DNA of 64,000 nucleotides, from contig NW_025963561.1 of NCBI RefSeq assembly GCF_910591885.1, positions 1 through 64,000 on the forward strand, written 5' to 3'. The position numbers and the translations under genes were made by a program. The notes beneath the pieces are model-generated. The model saw nothing but the letters and a program-made list of their open reading frames with translations, made no database searches and was not told the DNA's origin. Of this stretch, positions 11,351 through 25,859 are shown in pieces. Origin of the DNA: Bombus terrestris (lineage: Eukaryota; Arthropoda; Insecta; Hymenoptera; Apidae). The first letter of the stretch is position 1; each line of letters begins with the position of its first letter.

Positions 11351-14300
11351 ATAACGTTATACGTCATAACTTAATAGTATATAACGTTATACGTCATAAA
11401 GTGGTGCAATATCACGTTATAGGCCTTATAGTCATGGAATATAACCTTATACATTATAACGTAATAGTATATAACGTTATACGTCATAACGTAATAGTAT
11501 ATAACGTTATACGTCATAACGTAATAGTATATAACGTTATACGTCATATAGTGGTGCAATATAGTGTTATAGGTCTTATAGTGATGGCATATAACGTTAT
11601 ACATTATAACGTACTAGTATATAACGTTTTACGTCATAACGTAATAGTATACAACGTTATACGTCATAACCTAATAGTATAAAACGTTATACGTCATATA
11701 GTGGTGCAATATAACGTTAGAGGTCTTATAGTGATGGAATATAACGTTATACATTATAACGTAATAGTATATAACGTTATACGTCATAACGTAATAGTAC
11801 ATAACGTTATACGTCATAACGTAATAGTATATAACGTTATAGTTCATATAGTGGTGCAATATAACGTTATAGGTCTCATAGTGATGGAATATAACGTTAT
11901 ACATTATAACGTAATAGTATATAACGTTATACGTCATAACGTAATAGTATATAACGTTATACGTCATAACGTAATAGTATATAACGTTATGCATCATATA
12001 GTAATGCAATATAACGGTAAACGTTATAACGTAATAGTATAAAACATCGCACGTCATATAGTGATGCGATATAACGTTATACGTAATAACGTAATGGTAT
12101 ATAACGCTATACGTCATATAGTGGTGCACTATATCGTTATAAGTCCTACAGTGATGGAATATAATATTATACATTATGACGTAATAGTATATAACGTTAT
12201 ACGCCATATAGTGATGCAATATGTCGTTATACGTCCTATAGTTATGCAATACAACGTTATACCTTATAACCTAATAGTATATGACGTTATACCTTATAAT
12301 GTAATAGTATATAACGTTATACGTCATATAGTGATGCAATATATCGTTATACGTCATATAGTGATGCGATATAACGTTATAGGTCCTATAGTGATGGAAT
12401 ATAACGTTATAGTATAGAACGTAATAATACATAACGTTATACGTCATAACGTAATAGTATATACCGTTATACGTCATATAGTGGTGCAATATAACGTTAT
12501 AGGTCTCATAGTGATGGAATATAACGTTATACATTATAACGTAATAGTATATAACGTTATACGTCATATAGTGGTGCAATATAACGTTATAGGTCCTATA
12601 GTGATGGAATATAACATTATACATTATAACGTAATAGTATATAACGTTATACGTTATAACGTAATAGTATATAACGTTATACGTCATATAGTGATGCAAT
12701 ATATCGTTATACGTCATATAGTGATGCGATATAACGTTATACCATATAACCTAATAGTATATAACGTTATACGACATAACGTAATAGAATATAACGTTAT
12801 AGGTTATAACGTAATAGTATATAACGTTATACGTCATATAGTGATGCAATATATCGTTATACGTCATATAGTGATGCGATATAACGTTATAGGTCCTATA
12901 GTGATGGAATATAACGTTATAGTATATAACGTAATAGTACATAACGTTATACGTCATAACGTAATAGTATATAACGTTATACGTCATATAGTGGTGCAAT
13001 ATCACGTTATAGGCCTTATAGTGATGGAATATAACGTTATACATTATAACGTAATAGTATATAACGTTATACGTCATAACATAATAGTATATAACGTTAT
13101 ACGTCATAACGTAATAGTATATAACGTTATACGTCATATAGTGGTGCAATATAAAGTTATAGGTCTTATAGTGACCGCATATAACGTTATACATTATAAC
13201 GTAATAGTATATAACGTTTTACGTCATAACGTAATAGTATATGACGTTATACGTCATAACTTAATAGTATATAACGTTATACGTCATATAGTGGTGCAAT
13301 ATAACGTTATAGGTCTTATAGTGATGGAATATAACGTTATAGTATATAACGTAATAGTACATAACGTTATACGTCATAACGTATTAGTATATAACGTTAT
13401 ACGTCATATAGTGTTGCAATATCACGTTATAGGCCTTATAGTGATGGAATATAACGTTATACATTATAACGTAATAGTATATAACGTTATACGTCATAAC
13501 ATAATAGTATATAACGTTATACGTCATAACGTAATAGTATATAGCGTTATACGTCATATTGTGGTGCAATATAACGTTATAGGCCTTATAGTGATGGAAT
13601 ATAACGTTATACATTATAACGTAATAGTATATAACGTTATACGTCATAACGTAATAGTATACAACGTTATACGTCATAACTTAATAGTATAAAACGTTAT
13701 ACGTCATATAGTGGTGCAATATAACGTTAGAGGTCTTATAGTGATGGAATATAACGTTATACATTATAACGTAATAGTATATAACGTTATGCGTCATAAC
13801 GTAATAGTACATAACGTTATACGTCATAACGTAGTAATAGTATATAACGTTATACGTCATATAGTGGTGCAATATAACGTTATAGGTCTCATAGTGATGG
13901 AATATACCGTTATACATTATAAAGTAATAGTATATAACGTTATACGTCATATAGTGGTGCAATATAACGTTATAGGTCCTATAGTGATGGAATATAACGT
14001 TATACATTATAACGTAATAGTATATAACGTTATACGTCATATAGTGATGCAATATATCGTTATACGTCATATAGTGAGGAGAATAAACGTTATAGGCCCT
14101 ATAGTGATGGAATATAACGTTATACATTCTGACGTAATAGCATATAACGTTATATGTCATAACGTAATAGTATATAACCTTATACATCATATAGTGATGC
14201 GATATAACGTTATACGTCATAACGTAATAGTATAAAACATCGTACGTCATATAGTGATGCGATATAACGTTAAACGTAATAACGTAATGGTATATAACGC

Positions 14301-14610
14301 TATTCGTCATATAGTGGTGCACTATAACGTTGTAGGTCCTACAGTGATGGAATATAACGTTATACATTATAACGTAATAGTATATAACGTTATACGACAT
14401 AACGTAATAGTATATAACGTTATACGTCATAACGTAATAGTATATAACGTTATACGTCATATAGTGGTGCAATATAACGTTATAGGTCTTATAGTGATGG
14501 CATATAACGTTATACATTATAACGTAATAGTATATAACGTTTTACGTCATAACGTAATAGTATATAACGTTATACGTCATAACTTAATAGTATATAACGT
14601 TATACGTCAT
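10187..14610. repeat. Near-identical 4.4 kb duplication, left copy
   Basis: This segment spans T copies 1 and 2 plus the following L-containing stretch. It aligns with 19820-24240 at 9,633 bp, falling to 9,630 bp after the 3-base insertion at 13831. It ends where the partner switches to a different module, at about 24240. Confidence 0.85.
11880..13975. repeat. Higher-order repeat T, copy 2
   Basis: This copy aligns with 14643-16735 (offset 2,763), 21513-23605, 25860-27840 and 28500-30600. It carries a private 3-base duplication (GTAGTA) at 13831-13836, which accounts for the 3 extra bases in the offsets of 2,763 and 9,633. The remaining differences from the other copies are isolated single bases, such as CATTATAC for CGTTATAC near 12615. 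Confidence 0.85.
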
Positions 14611-14642
14611 ATAGTGGTGCAATATAACGTTATAGGTTTTAT

Positions 14643-16735
14643 AGTGATGGAATATAACGTTATACATTATAACGTAATAGTATATAACGTTATACGTCAT
14701 AACGTAATAGTATATAACGTTATACGTCATAACGTAATAGTATATAACGTTATGCATCATATAGTAATGCAATATAACGGTAAACGTTATAACGTAATAG
14801 TATAAAACATCGCACGTCATATAGTGATGCGATATAACGTTATACGTAATAACGTAATGGTATATAACGCTATACGTCATATAGTGGTGCACTATATCGT
14901 TATAAGTCCTACAGTGATGGAATATAATATTATACATTATGACGTAATAGTATATAACGTTATACGCCATATAGTGATGCAATATGTCGTTATACGTCCT
15001 ATAGTTATGCAATACAACGTTATACCTTGTAACCTAATAGTATATGACGTTATACCTTATAATGTAATAGTATATAACGTTATACGTCATATAGTGATGC
15101 AATATATCGTTATACGTCATATAGTGATGCGATATAACGTTATAGGTCCTATAGTGATGGAATATAACGTTATAGTATAAAACGTAATAATACATAACGT
15201 TATACGTCATAACGTAATAGTATATACCGTTATACGTCATATAGTGGTGCAATATAACGTTATAGGTCTCATAGTGATGGAATATAACGTTATACATTAC
15301 AACGTAATAGTATATAAGGTTATACGTCATATAGTGGTGCAATATAACGTTATAGGTCCTATAGTGATGGAATATAACGTTATACATTATAACGTAATAG
15401 TATATAACGTTATACGTTATAACGTAATAGTATATAACGTTATACGTCATATAGTGATGCAATATATCGTTATACGTCATATAGTGATGCGATATAACGT
15501 TATACCATATAACCTAATAGTATATAACGTTATACGACATAACGTAATAGAATATAACGTTATAGGTTATAACGTAATAGTATATAACGTTATACGTCAT
15601 ATAGTGATGCAATATATCGTTATACGTCATATAGTGATGCGATATAACGTTATAGGTCCTATAGTGATGGAATATAACGTTATAGTATATAACGTAATAG
15701 TACATAACGTTATACGTCATAACGTAATAGTATATAACGTTATACGTCATATAGTGGTGCAATATCACGTTATAGGCCTTATAGTGATGGAATATAACGT
15801 TATACATTATAACGTAATAGTATATAACGTTATACGTCATAACATAATAGTATATAACGTTATACGTCATAACGTAATAGTATATAACGTTATACGTCAT
15901 ATAGTGGTGCAATATAAAGTTATAGGTCTTATAGTGACCGCATATAACGTTATACATTATAACGTAATAGTATATAACGTTTTACGTCATAACGTAATAG
16001 TATATGACGTTATACGTCATAACTTAATAGTATATAACGTTATACGTCATATAGTGGTGCAATATAACGTTATAGGTCTTATAGTGATGGAATATAACGT
16101 TATAGTATATAACGTAATAGTACATAACGTTATACGTCATAACGTAATAGTATATAACGTTATACGTCATATAGTGTTGCAATATCACGTTATAGGCCTT
16201 ATAGTGATGGAATATAACGTTATACATTATAACGTAATGGTATATAACGTTATACGTCATAACATAATAGTATATAACGTTATACGTCATAACGTAATAG
16301 TATATAGCGTTATACGTCATATTGTGGTGCAATATAACGTTATAGGCCTTATAGTGATGGAATATAACGTTATACATTATAACGTAATAGTATATAACGT
16401 TATACGTCATAACGTAATAGTATACAACGTTATACGTCATAACTTAATAGTATAAAACGTTATACGTCATATAGTGGTGCAATATAACGTTAGAGGTCTT
16501 ATAGTGATGGAATATAACGTTATACATTATAACGTAATACTATATAACGTTATACGTCATAACGTAATAGTACATAACGTTATACGTCATAACGTAATAG
16601 TATATAACGTTATAGTTCATATAGTGGTGCAATATAACGTTATAGGTCTCATAGTGATGGAATATAACGTTATACATTACAAAGTAATAGTATATAACGT
16701 TATACGTCATATAGTGGTGCAATATAACGTTATAG
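14643..16735. repeat. Higher-order repeat T, copy 3
   Basis: This copy is closely similar to copy 2 along its whole length. Private changes include GTAATACTATATAAC near 16545 (shared with 30395 in copy 7) and GGTATATAAC near 16239. It is followed by segments with GTGTTGCAATATCACG units that resemble 30600-30750, which links this copy and copy 7 as a sub-lineage. Confidence 0.83.
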
Positions 16736-17009
16736 GTCTTATAGTGATGGAATATAACGTTATAGTATATAACGTAATAGTACATAACGTTATACGTCAT
16801 AACGTAATAGTATATAACGTTACACGTCATATAGTGTTGCAATATCGCGTTATAGGCCATATAGTGATGGAATATAACGTTATACATTATAACGTAATAG
16901 TACATAACGTTATACGTCATAACGTAATAGTATATAACGTTATACGTCATATAGTGTTGCAATATCACGTTATAGGCCTTATAGTGATGGAATATAACGT
17001 TATACATTA

Positions 17010-19830
17010 TAACGTAATAGTATATAACGTTATACGTCATATAGTGGTGCAATATAGTGTTATAGGTCTTATAGTGATGGCATATAACGTTATACATTAT
17101 AACGTACTAGTATATAACGTTTTACGTCATAACGTAATAGTATACAACGTTATACGTCATAACTTAATAGTATAAAACGTTATACGTCATATAGTGGTGC
17201 AATATAACGTTAGAGGTCTTATAGTGATGGAATATAACGTTATACATTATAACGTAATAGTATATAACGTTATACGTCATAACGTAATAGTACATAACGT
17301 TATTCGTCATAACGTAATAGTATATAACGTTATAGTTCATATAGTGGTGCAATATAACGTTATAGGTCTCATAGTGATGGAATATAACGTTATACATTAT
17401 AAAGTAATAGTATATAACGTTATACGTCATATAGTGGTGCAATATAACGTTATAGGTCCTATAGTGATGGAATATAACGCTATACATTATAACGTAATAG
17501 TATATAACGTTATACATCATAACGTAATAGTATATAACGTTATACGTCATAACGTAATAGTATATAACGTTATGCATCATATAGTAATGCAATATAACGC
17601 TAAACGTTATAACGTAATAGTATGCAACATCGTACGTCATATAGTGATGCGATATAACGTTATACGTCATATAGTGATGCGATATAACGTTATAGGTCCT
17701 ATAGTGATGGAATATAACGTTATAGTATATAACGTAATAGTACATAACGTTATACGTCATAACGTAATAGTATATAACGTTATACGTCATATAGTGGTGC
17801 AATATCACGTTATAGGCCTTATAGTGATGGAATACAACGTTATACATTATAACGTAATAGTATATAACGTATACGTCACAACGTAATAGTATATAACGTT
17901 ATACGTCATAACGTAATAGTATACAACGCTATACGTCATATAGTGGTGCACTATAACGTTATAGGTCCTACAGTGATGGGATATAACGTTATACGTCATA
18001 TAGTGGTGCATTATAACGTTAAACGTTATAACGTAATACTATAAAACATCGTACTTCATATAGTGATGCGATATAACGTTAAACGTAATAACGTAATGGT
18101 ATATAACGCTATACGTCATATAGTGGTGCACTATAACGTTATAGGTCCTACAGTGATGGAATATAACGTTATACATTATAACGTAATAGTATATAACATT
18201 ATACGACATATAGTGATGCAATATGTCGTTATACGTCCTATAGTTATGCAATACAAAGTTATACCTTGTAATCTAATAGTATACGACGTTATACCTTACA
18301 ATGAAATAGTATATAACGTTATACGTCATATAGTTATGCAATATATCGTTATACGTCATATAGTGATGCGATATAACGTTATAGGTCCTATACTGATTGA
18401 ATATAACGTTATAGTATAAAACGAAATAATATATAACGTTATACGTCATAACGTAATAGTATATACCGTTATACGTCATATAGTGGGGCAATATAACGTT
18501 ATAGGCCTTATAGTGATGGAATATAACGTTATACATTATAACGTAATAGTATATAACGTTATACGTCATAACGTAATAGTATATAACGTTCTAGGTCTTA
18601 TAGTGATGGAATATAACGTTATACATTATAACGTAATAGTATATAACGTTATACGTCATAACGTAATAGTACATAAAGTTATACGTCATAACGTAATAGT
18701 ATATAACGTTATACGTAATAACGTAATAGTATATAACGTTATACGTAATAACGTAATAGTATATAACGTTATACGTCATATAGTGGTTGCAATATAACGT
18801 TATAGGTCCTATAGTGATGGAATATAACGTTATACATTATAACGTAATAGTATATAAAGTTATACGACATAACGTAATAGAATATAACGTTTTACGTCAT
18901 AACGTAATAGTATATAACGTTCTACGTCATATAGTGGTGCAATGTAACCTTATAGGTCCTATAGTGATGGAATATAACGTTATACATTATAACGTAATAG
19001 TAAATAACGTTATACGTTATAACATAATAGTATATAACGTTATACGTCATATAGTGATGCAATATATCGTTATACGTCATATAGTGAGGAGATTAAACGT
19101 TATAGGTCCTATAGTGATGGAATATAACGTTATACATTCTGACGTAATAGCATATAACGTTATATGTTATAACGTAATAGTATATAACGTTATACGTCAT
19201 ATAGTGATGCAATATAACGTTATACGTTATAACGTAATAGTATATAACGTTATACGTCATATAGTGGTGCAATATATCGTTATACGTCATATAGTGATGC
19301 AATATAATGTTATACCTCATATTGTGATGCGATATAATTTTATACGTTATAACATAATTGTATACAACGCGATACGTCATAACGTAATAGTATATAACGT
19401 TATACGTCATACAGTGATGTAATATATTGTTATACGACCGAAAGAGAGGCAATAAAACGTTATACGTCATATAGTGATGCGATATAACGTTATACGTCAT
19501 AACGTAATACTATAAAACATCGTACGTCATATAGTGATGCGATATAACGTTAAACGTAATAACGTAATGGTATATAACGCTATTCGTCATATAGTGGTGC
19601 AATATAACGTTATAGGTCCTATAGTGATGGAATATAACGCTATACATTATAACGTAATAGTATATAACGTTATACATCATAACGTAATAGTATATAACGT
19701 TATACGTCATAACGTAATAGTATATAACGTTATGCATCATATAGTAATGCAATATAACGCTAAACGTTATAACGTAATAGTATGAAACATCGTACGTCAT
19801 ATAGTGATGCGATATAACGTTATACGTCAT
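17010..19830. repeat. Module U, copy 1
   Basis: This 2.8 kb module matches 31110-33930 at 14,100 bp (470 units). It contains a 29-bp unit at about 17870 (AACGTATACG), a 31-bp unit at about 18787 (GTGGTTGC), marker L at 19086 and marker G at 19436. The 1-base loss and 1-base gain cancel, so phase is restored after 917 bp. Confidence 0.85.
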
Positions 19831-21480
19831 ATAGTGATGCGATATAACGTTATAGGTCCTATAGTGATGGAATATAACGTTATAGTATAAAACGTAATAA
19901 TACATAACGTTATACGTCATAACGTAATAGTATATACCGTTATACGTCATATAGTGGTGCAATATAACGTTATAGGTCTCATAGTGATGGAATATAACGT
20001 TATACATTATAACGTAATAGTATATAACGTTATACGTCATATAGTGGTGCAATATAACGTTATAGGTCCTATAGTGATGGAATATAACGTTATACATTAT
20101 AACGTAAAAGTATATAACGTTATACGTTATAACGTAATAGTATATAACGTTATACGTCATATAGTGATGCAATATATCGTTATACGTCATATAGTGATGC
20201 GATATAACGTTATACCATATAACCTAATAGTATATAACGTTATACGACATAACGTAATAGAATATAACGTTATAGGTTATAACGTAATAGTATATAACGT
20301 TATACGTCATATAGTGATGCAATATATCGTTATACGTCATATAGTGATGCGATATAATGTTATAGGTCCTATAGTGATGGAATATAACGTTATAGTATAT
20401 AACGTAATAGTACATAACGTTATACGTCATAACGTAATAGTATATAACGTTATACGTCATATAGTGGTGCAATATCACGTTATAGGCCTTATAGTGATGG
20501 AATATAACGTTATACATTATAACGTAATAGTATATAACGTTATACGTCATAACATAATAGTATATAACGTTATACGTCATAACGTAATAGTATATAACGT
20601 TATACGTCATTTAGTGGTGCAATATAAAGTTATAGGTATTATAGTGACCGCATATAACGTTATACATTATAACGTAATAGTATATAACGTTTTACGTCAT
20701 AACGTAATAGTATATGACGTTATACGTCACAACTTAATAGTATATAACGTTATACGTCATATAGTGGTGCAATATAACGTTATAGGTCTTATAGTGATGG
20801 AATATAACGTTATAGTATATAACGTAATAGTACATAACGTTATACGTCATAACGTAATAGTATATAACGTTATACGTCATATAGTGTTGCAATATCACGT
20901 TATAGGCCTTATAGTGATGGAATATAACGTTATACATTATAACGTAATAGTATATAACGTTATACGTCATAACATAACAGTACATAACGTTATACGTCAT
21001 AACTTAATAGTATATAACGTTATACGTCATAAAGTGGTGCAATATCACGTTATAGGCCTTATAGTCATGGAATATAACCTTATACATTATAACGTAATAG
21101 TATATAACGTTATACGTCATAACGTAATAGTATATAACGTTATACGTCATAACGTAATAGTATATAACGTTATACGTCATATAGTGGTGCAATATAGTGT
21201 TATAGGTCTTATAGTGATGGCATATAACGTTATACATTATAACGTACTAGTATATAACGTTTTACGTCATAACGTAATAGTATACAACGTTATACGTCAT
21301 AACTTAATAGTATAAAACGTTATACGTCATATAGTGGTGCAATATAACGTTAGAGGTCTTATAGTGATGGAATATAACGTTATACATTATAACGTAATAG
21401 TATATAACGTTATACGTCATAACGTAATAGTACATAACGTTATACGTCATAACGTAATAGTATATAACGTTATAGTTCAT
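19820..21480. repeat. Higher-order repeat T, copy 4 (partner of copy 1)
   Basis: This copy aligns with 10187-11847 at 9,633 bp. Conceptual translation of 10321-11682 and 19954-21315 in the stop-free frame differs at a single codon (C at 10985, T at 20618). Identity is therefore far higher than between neighbouring copies, which marks a recent large-scale duplication. Confidence 0.87.
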
Positions 21481-21512
21481 ATAGTGGTGCAATATAACGT
21501 TATAGGTCTCAT

Positions 21513-23605
21513 AGTGATGGAATATAACGTTATACATTATAACGTAATAGTATATAACGTTATACGTCATAACGTAATAGTATATAACGTTATACGTCAT
21601 AACGTAATAGTATATAACGTTATGCATCATATAGTAATGCAATATAACGGTAAACGTTATAACGTAATAGTATAAAACATCGCACGTCATATAGTGATGC
21701 GATATAACGTTATACGTAATAACGTAATGGTATATAACGCTATACGTCATATAGTGGTGCACTATATCGTTATAAGTCCTACAGTGATGGAATATAATAT
21801 TATACATTATGACGTAATAGTATATAACGTTATACGCCATATAGTGATGCAATATGTCGTTATACGTCCTATAGTTATGCAATACAACGTTATACCTTGT
21901 AACCTAATAGTATATGACGTTATACCTTATAATGTAATAGTATATAACGTTATACGTCATATAGTGATGCAATATATCGTTATACGTCATATAGTGATGC
22001 GATATAACGTTATAGGTCCTATAGTGATGGAATATAACGTTATAGTATATAACGTAATAATACATAACGTTATACGTCATAACGTAATAGTATATACCGT
22101 TATACGTCATATAGTGGTGCAATATAACGTTATAGGTCTCATAGTGATGGAATATAACGTTATACATTATAACGTAATAGTATATAACGTTATACGTCAT
22201 ATAGTGGTGCAATATAACGTTATAGGTCCTATAGTGATGGAATATAACGTTATACATTATAACGTAATAGTATATAACGTTATACGTTATAACGTAATAG
22301 TATATAACGTTATACGTCATATAGTGATGCAATATATCGTTATACGTCATATAGTGATGCGATATAACGTTATACCATATAACCTAATAGTATATAACGT
22401 TATACGACATAACGTAATAGAATATAACGTTATAGGTTATAACGTAATAGTATATAACGTTATACGTCATATAGTGATGCAATATATCGTTATACGTCAT
22501 ATAGTGATGCGATATAACGTTATAGGTCCTATAGTGATGGAATATAACGTTATAGTATATAACGTAATAGTACATAACGTTATACGTCATAACGTAATAG
22601 TATATAACGTTATACGTCATATAGTGGTGCAATATCACGTTATAGGCCTTATAGTGATGGAATATAACGTTATACATTATAACGTAATAGTATATAACGT
22701 TATACGTCATAACATAATAGTATATAACGTTATACGTCATAACGTAATAGTATATAACGTTATACGTCATATAGTGGTGCAATATAAAGTTATAGGTCTT
22801 ATAGTGACCGCATATAACGTTATACATTATAACGTAATAGTATATAACGTTTTACGTCATAACGTAATAGTATATGACGTTATACGTCATAACTTAATAG
22901 TATATAACGTTATACGTCATATAGTGGTGCAATATAACGTTATAGGTCTTATAGTGATGGAATATAACGTTATAGTATATAACGTAATAGTACATAACGT
23001 TATACGTCATAACGTAATAGTATATAACGTTATACGTCATATAGTGTTGCAATATCACGTTATAGGCCTTATAGTGATGGAATATAACGTTATACATTAT
23101 AACGTAATAGTATATAACGTTATACGTCATAACATAATAGTATATAACGTTATACGTCATAACGTAATAGTATATAGCGTTATACGTCATATTGTGGTGC
23201 AATATAACGTTATAGGCCTTATAGTGATGGAATATAACGTTATACATTATAACGTAATAGTATATAACGTTATACGTCATAACGTAATAGTATACAACGT
23301 TATACGTCATAACTTAATAGTATAAAACGTTATACGTCATATAGTGGTGCAATATAACGTTAGAGGTCTTATAGTGATGGAATATAACGTTATACATTAT
23401 AACGTAATAGTATATAACGTTATACGTCATAACGTAATAGTACATAACGTTATACGTCATAACGTAATAGTATATAACGTTATAGGTCATATAGTGGTGC
23501 AATATAACGTTATAGGTCTCATAGTGATGGAATATAACGTTATACATTATAAAGTAATAGTATATAACGTTATACGTCATATAGTGGTGCAATATAACGT
23601 TATAG
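21513..23605. repeat. Higher-order repeat T, copy 5 (partner of copy 2)
   Basis: This copy lies 2,160 bp after copy 4, just as copy 2 lies 2,160 bp after copy 1, so the pair was duplicated together. It lacks the GTAGTA insertion of copy 2. One plus frame stays open for 543 codons (21694-23325) because the usual TAA-bearing unit is replaced here by GTATATAAC near 22046. Confidence 0.85.
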
Positions 23606-24229
23606 GTCCTATAGTGATGGAATATAACGTTATACATTATAACGTAATAGTATATAACGTTATACGTCATATAGTGATGCAATATATCGTTATACGTCAT
23701 ATAGTGAGGAGAATAAACGTTATAGGCCCTATAGTGATGGAATATAACGTTATACATTCTGACGTAATAGCATATAACGTTATATGTCATAACGTAATAG
23801 TATATAACCTTATACATCATATAGTGATGCGATATAACGTTATACGTCATAACGTAATAGTATAAAACATCGTACGTCATATAGTGATGCGATATAACGT
23901 TAAACGTAATAACGTAATGGTATATAACGCTATTCGTCATATAGTGGTGCACTATAACGTTGTAGGTCCTACAGTGATGGAATATAACGTTATACATTAT
24001 AACGTAATAGTATATAACGTTATACGTCATAACGTAATAGTATATAACGTTATACGTCATAACGTAATAGTATATAACGTTATACGTCATATAGTGGTGC
24101 AATATAACGTTATAGGTCTTATAGTGATGGCATATAACGTTATACATTATAACGTAATAGTATATAACGTTTTACGTCATAACGTAATAGTATATAACGT
24201 TATACGTCATAACTTAATAGTATATAACG

Positions 24230-25848
24230 TTATACGTCATATAGTTATGCAATATATCGTTATACGTCATATAGTGATGCGATATAACGTTATAGGTCCT
24301 ATACTGATTGAATATAACGTTATAGTATAAAGCGAAATAATATATAACGTTATACGTCATAACGTAATAGTATATACCGTTATACGTCATATAGTGGGGC
24401 AATATAACGTTATAGGCCTTATAGTGATGGAATATAACGTTATACATTATAACGTAATAGTATATAACGTTATACGTCATAACGTAATAGTATATAACGT
24501 TCTAGGTCTTATAGTGATGGAATATAACGTTATACATTATAACGTAATAGTATATAACGTTATACGTCATAACGTAATAGTACATAAAGTTATACGTCAT
24601 AACGTAATAGTATATAACGTTATACGTAATAACGTAATAGTATATAACGTTATACGTAATAACGTAATAGTATATAACGTTATACGTCATATAGTGGTTG
24701 CAATATAACGTTATAGGTCCTATAGTGATGGAATATAACGTTATACATTATAACGTAATAGTATATAAAGTTATACGACATAACGTAATAGAATATAACG
24801 TTTTACGTCATAACGTAATAGTATATAACGTTCTACGTCATATAGTGGTGCAATGTAACCTTATAGGTCCTATAGTGATGGAATATAACGTTATACATTA
24901 TAACGTAATAGTAAATAACGTTATACGTTATAACATAATAGTATATAACGTTATACGTCATATAGTGATGCAATATATCGTTATACGTCATATAGTGAGG
25001 AGATTAAACGTTATAGGCCCTATAGTGATGGAATATAACGTTATACATTCTGACGTAATAGCATATAACGTTATATGTTATAACGTAATAGTATATAACG
25101 TTATACGTCATATAGTGATGCGATATAACGTTATACGTTATAACGTAATAGTATATAACGTTATACGTCATATAGTGGTGCAATATATCGTTATACGTCA
25201 TATAGTGATGCAATATAATGTTATACCTCATATTGTGATGCGATATAATTTTATACGTTATAACATAATTGTATACAACGCGATACGTCATAACGTAATA
25301 GTATATAACGTTATACGTCATACAGTGATGTAATATATTGTTATACGACCGAAAGAGAGGCAATAAAACGTTATACGTCATATAGTGATGCGATATAACG
25401 TTATACGTCATAACGTAATACTATAAAACATCGTACGTCATATAGTGATGCGATATAACGTTAAACGTAATAACGTAATGGTATATAACGCTATTCGTCA
25501 TATAGTGGTGCAATATAACGTTATAGGTCCTATAGTGATGGAATATAACGCTATACATTATAACGTAATAGTATATAACGTTATACATCATAACGTAATA
25601 GTATATAACGTTATACGTCATAACGTAATAGTATATAACGTTATGCATCATATAGTAATGCAATATAACGCTAAACGTTATAACGTAATAGTATGAAACA
25701 TCGTACGTCATATAGTGATGCGATATAACGTTATACGTCATATAGTGATGCGATATAACGTTATAGGTCCTATAGTGATGGAATATAACGTTATAGTATA
25801 AAACGTAATAATACATAACGTTATACGTCATAACGTAATAGTATATAA
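24230..25848. repeat. Module U, partial copy 2
   Basis: This copy matches 18319-19937 at 5,911 bp. It includes the 31-bp unit (24697), marker L (24997), marker G (25347) and the odd GTCCTATACTGATTGAATAT unit near 24300 (also at 18387 and 34647). It has no 29-bp unit, because its left part has been replaced by T-type sequence. Confidence 0.84.
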
Positions 25849-25859
25849 CGTTATGCATC

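Larger units (their letters stand above)
19820..24240. repeat. Near-identical 4.4 kb duplication, right copy
   Basis: This is the partner of 10187-14610, with the same order of H-I-J, F, L and Y variants. Its left edge at about 19820 adjoins sequence shared with 25731 and 33930. Its right edge at about 24240 adjoins sequence shared with 18330. The block is therefore bounded by mosaic junctions on both sides. Confidence 0.84.
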
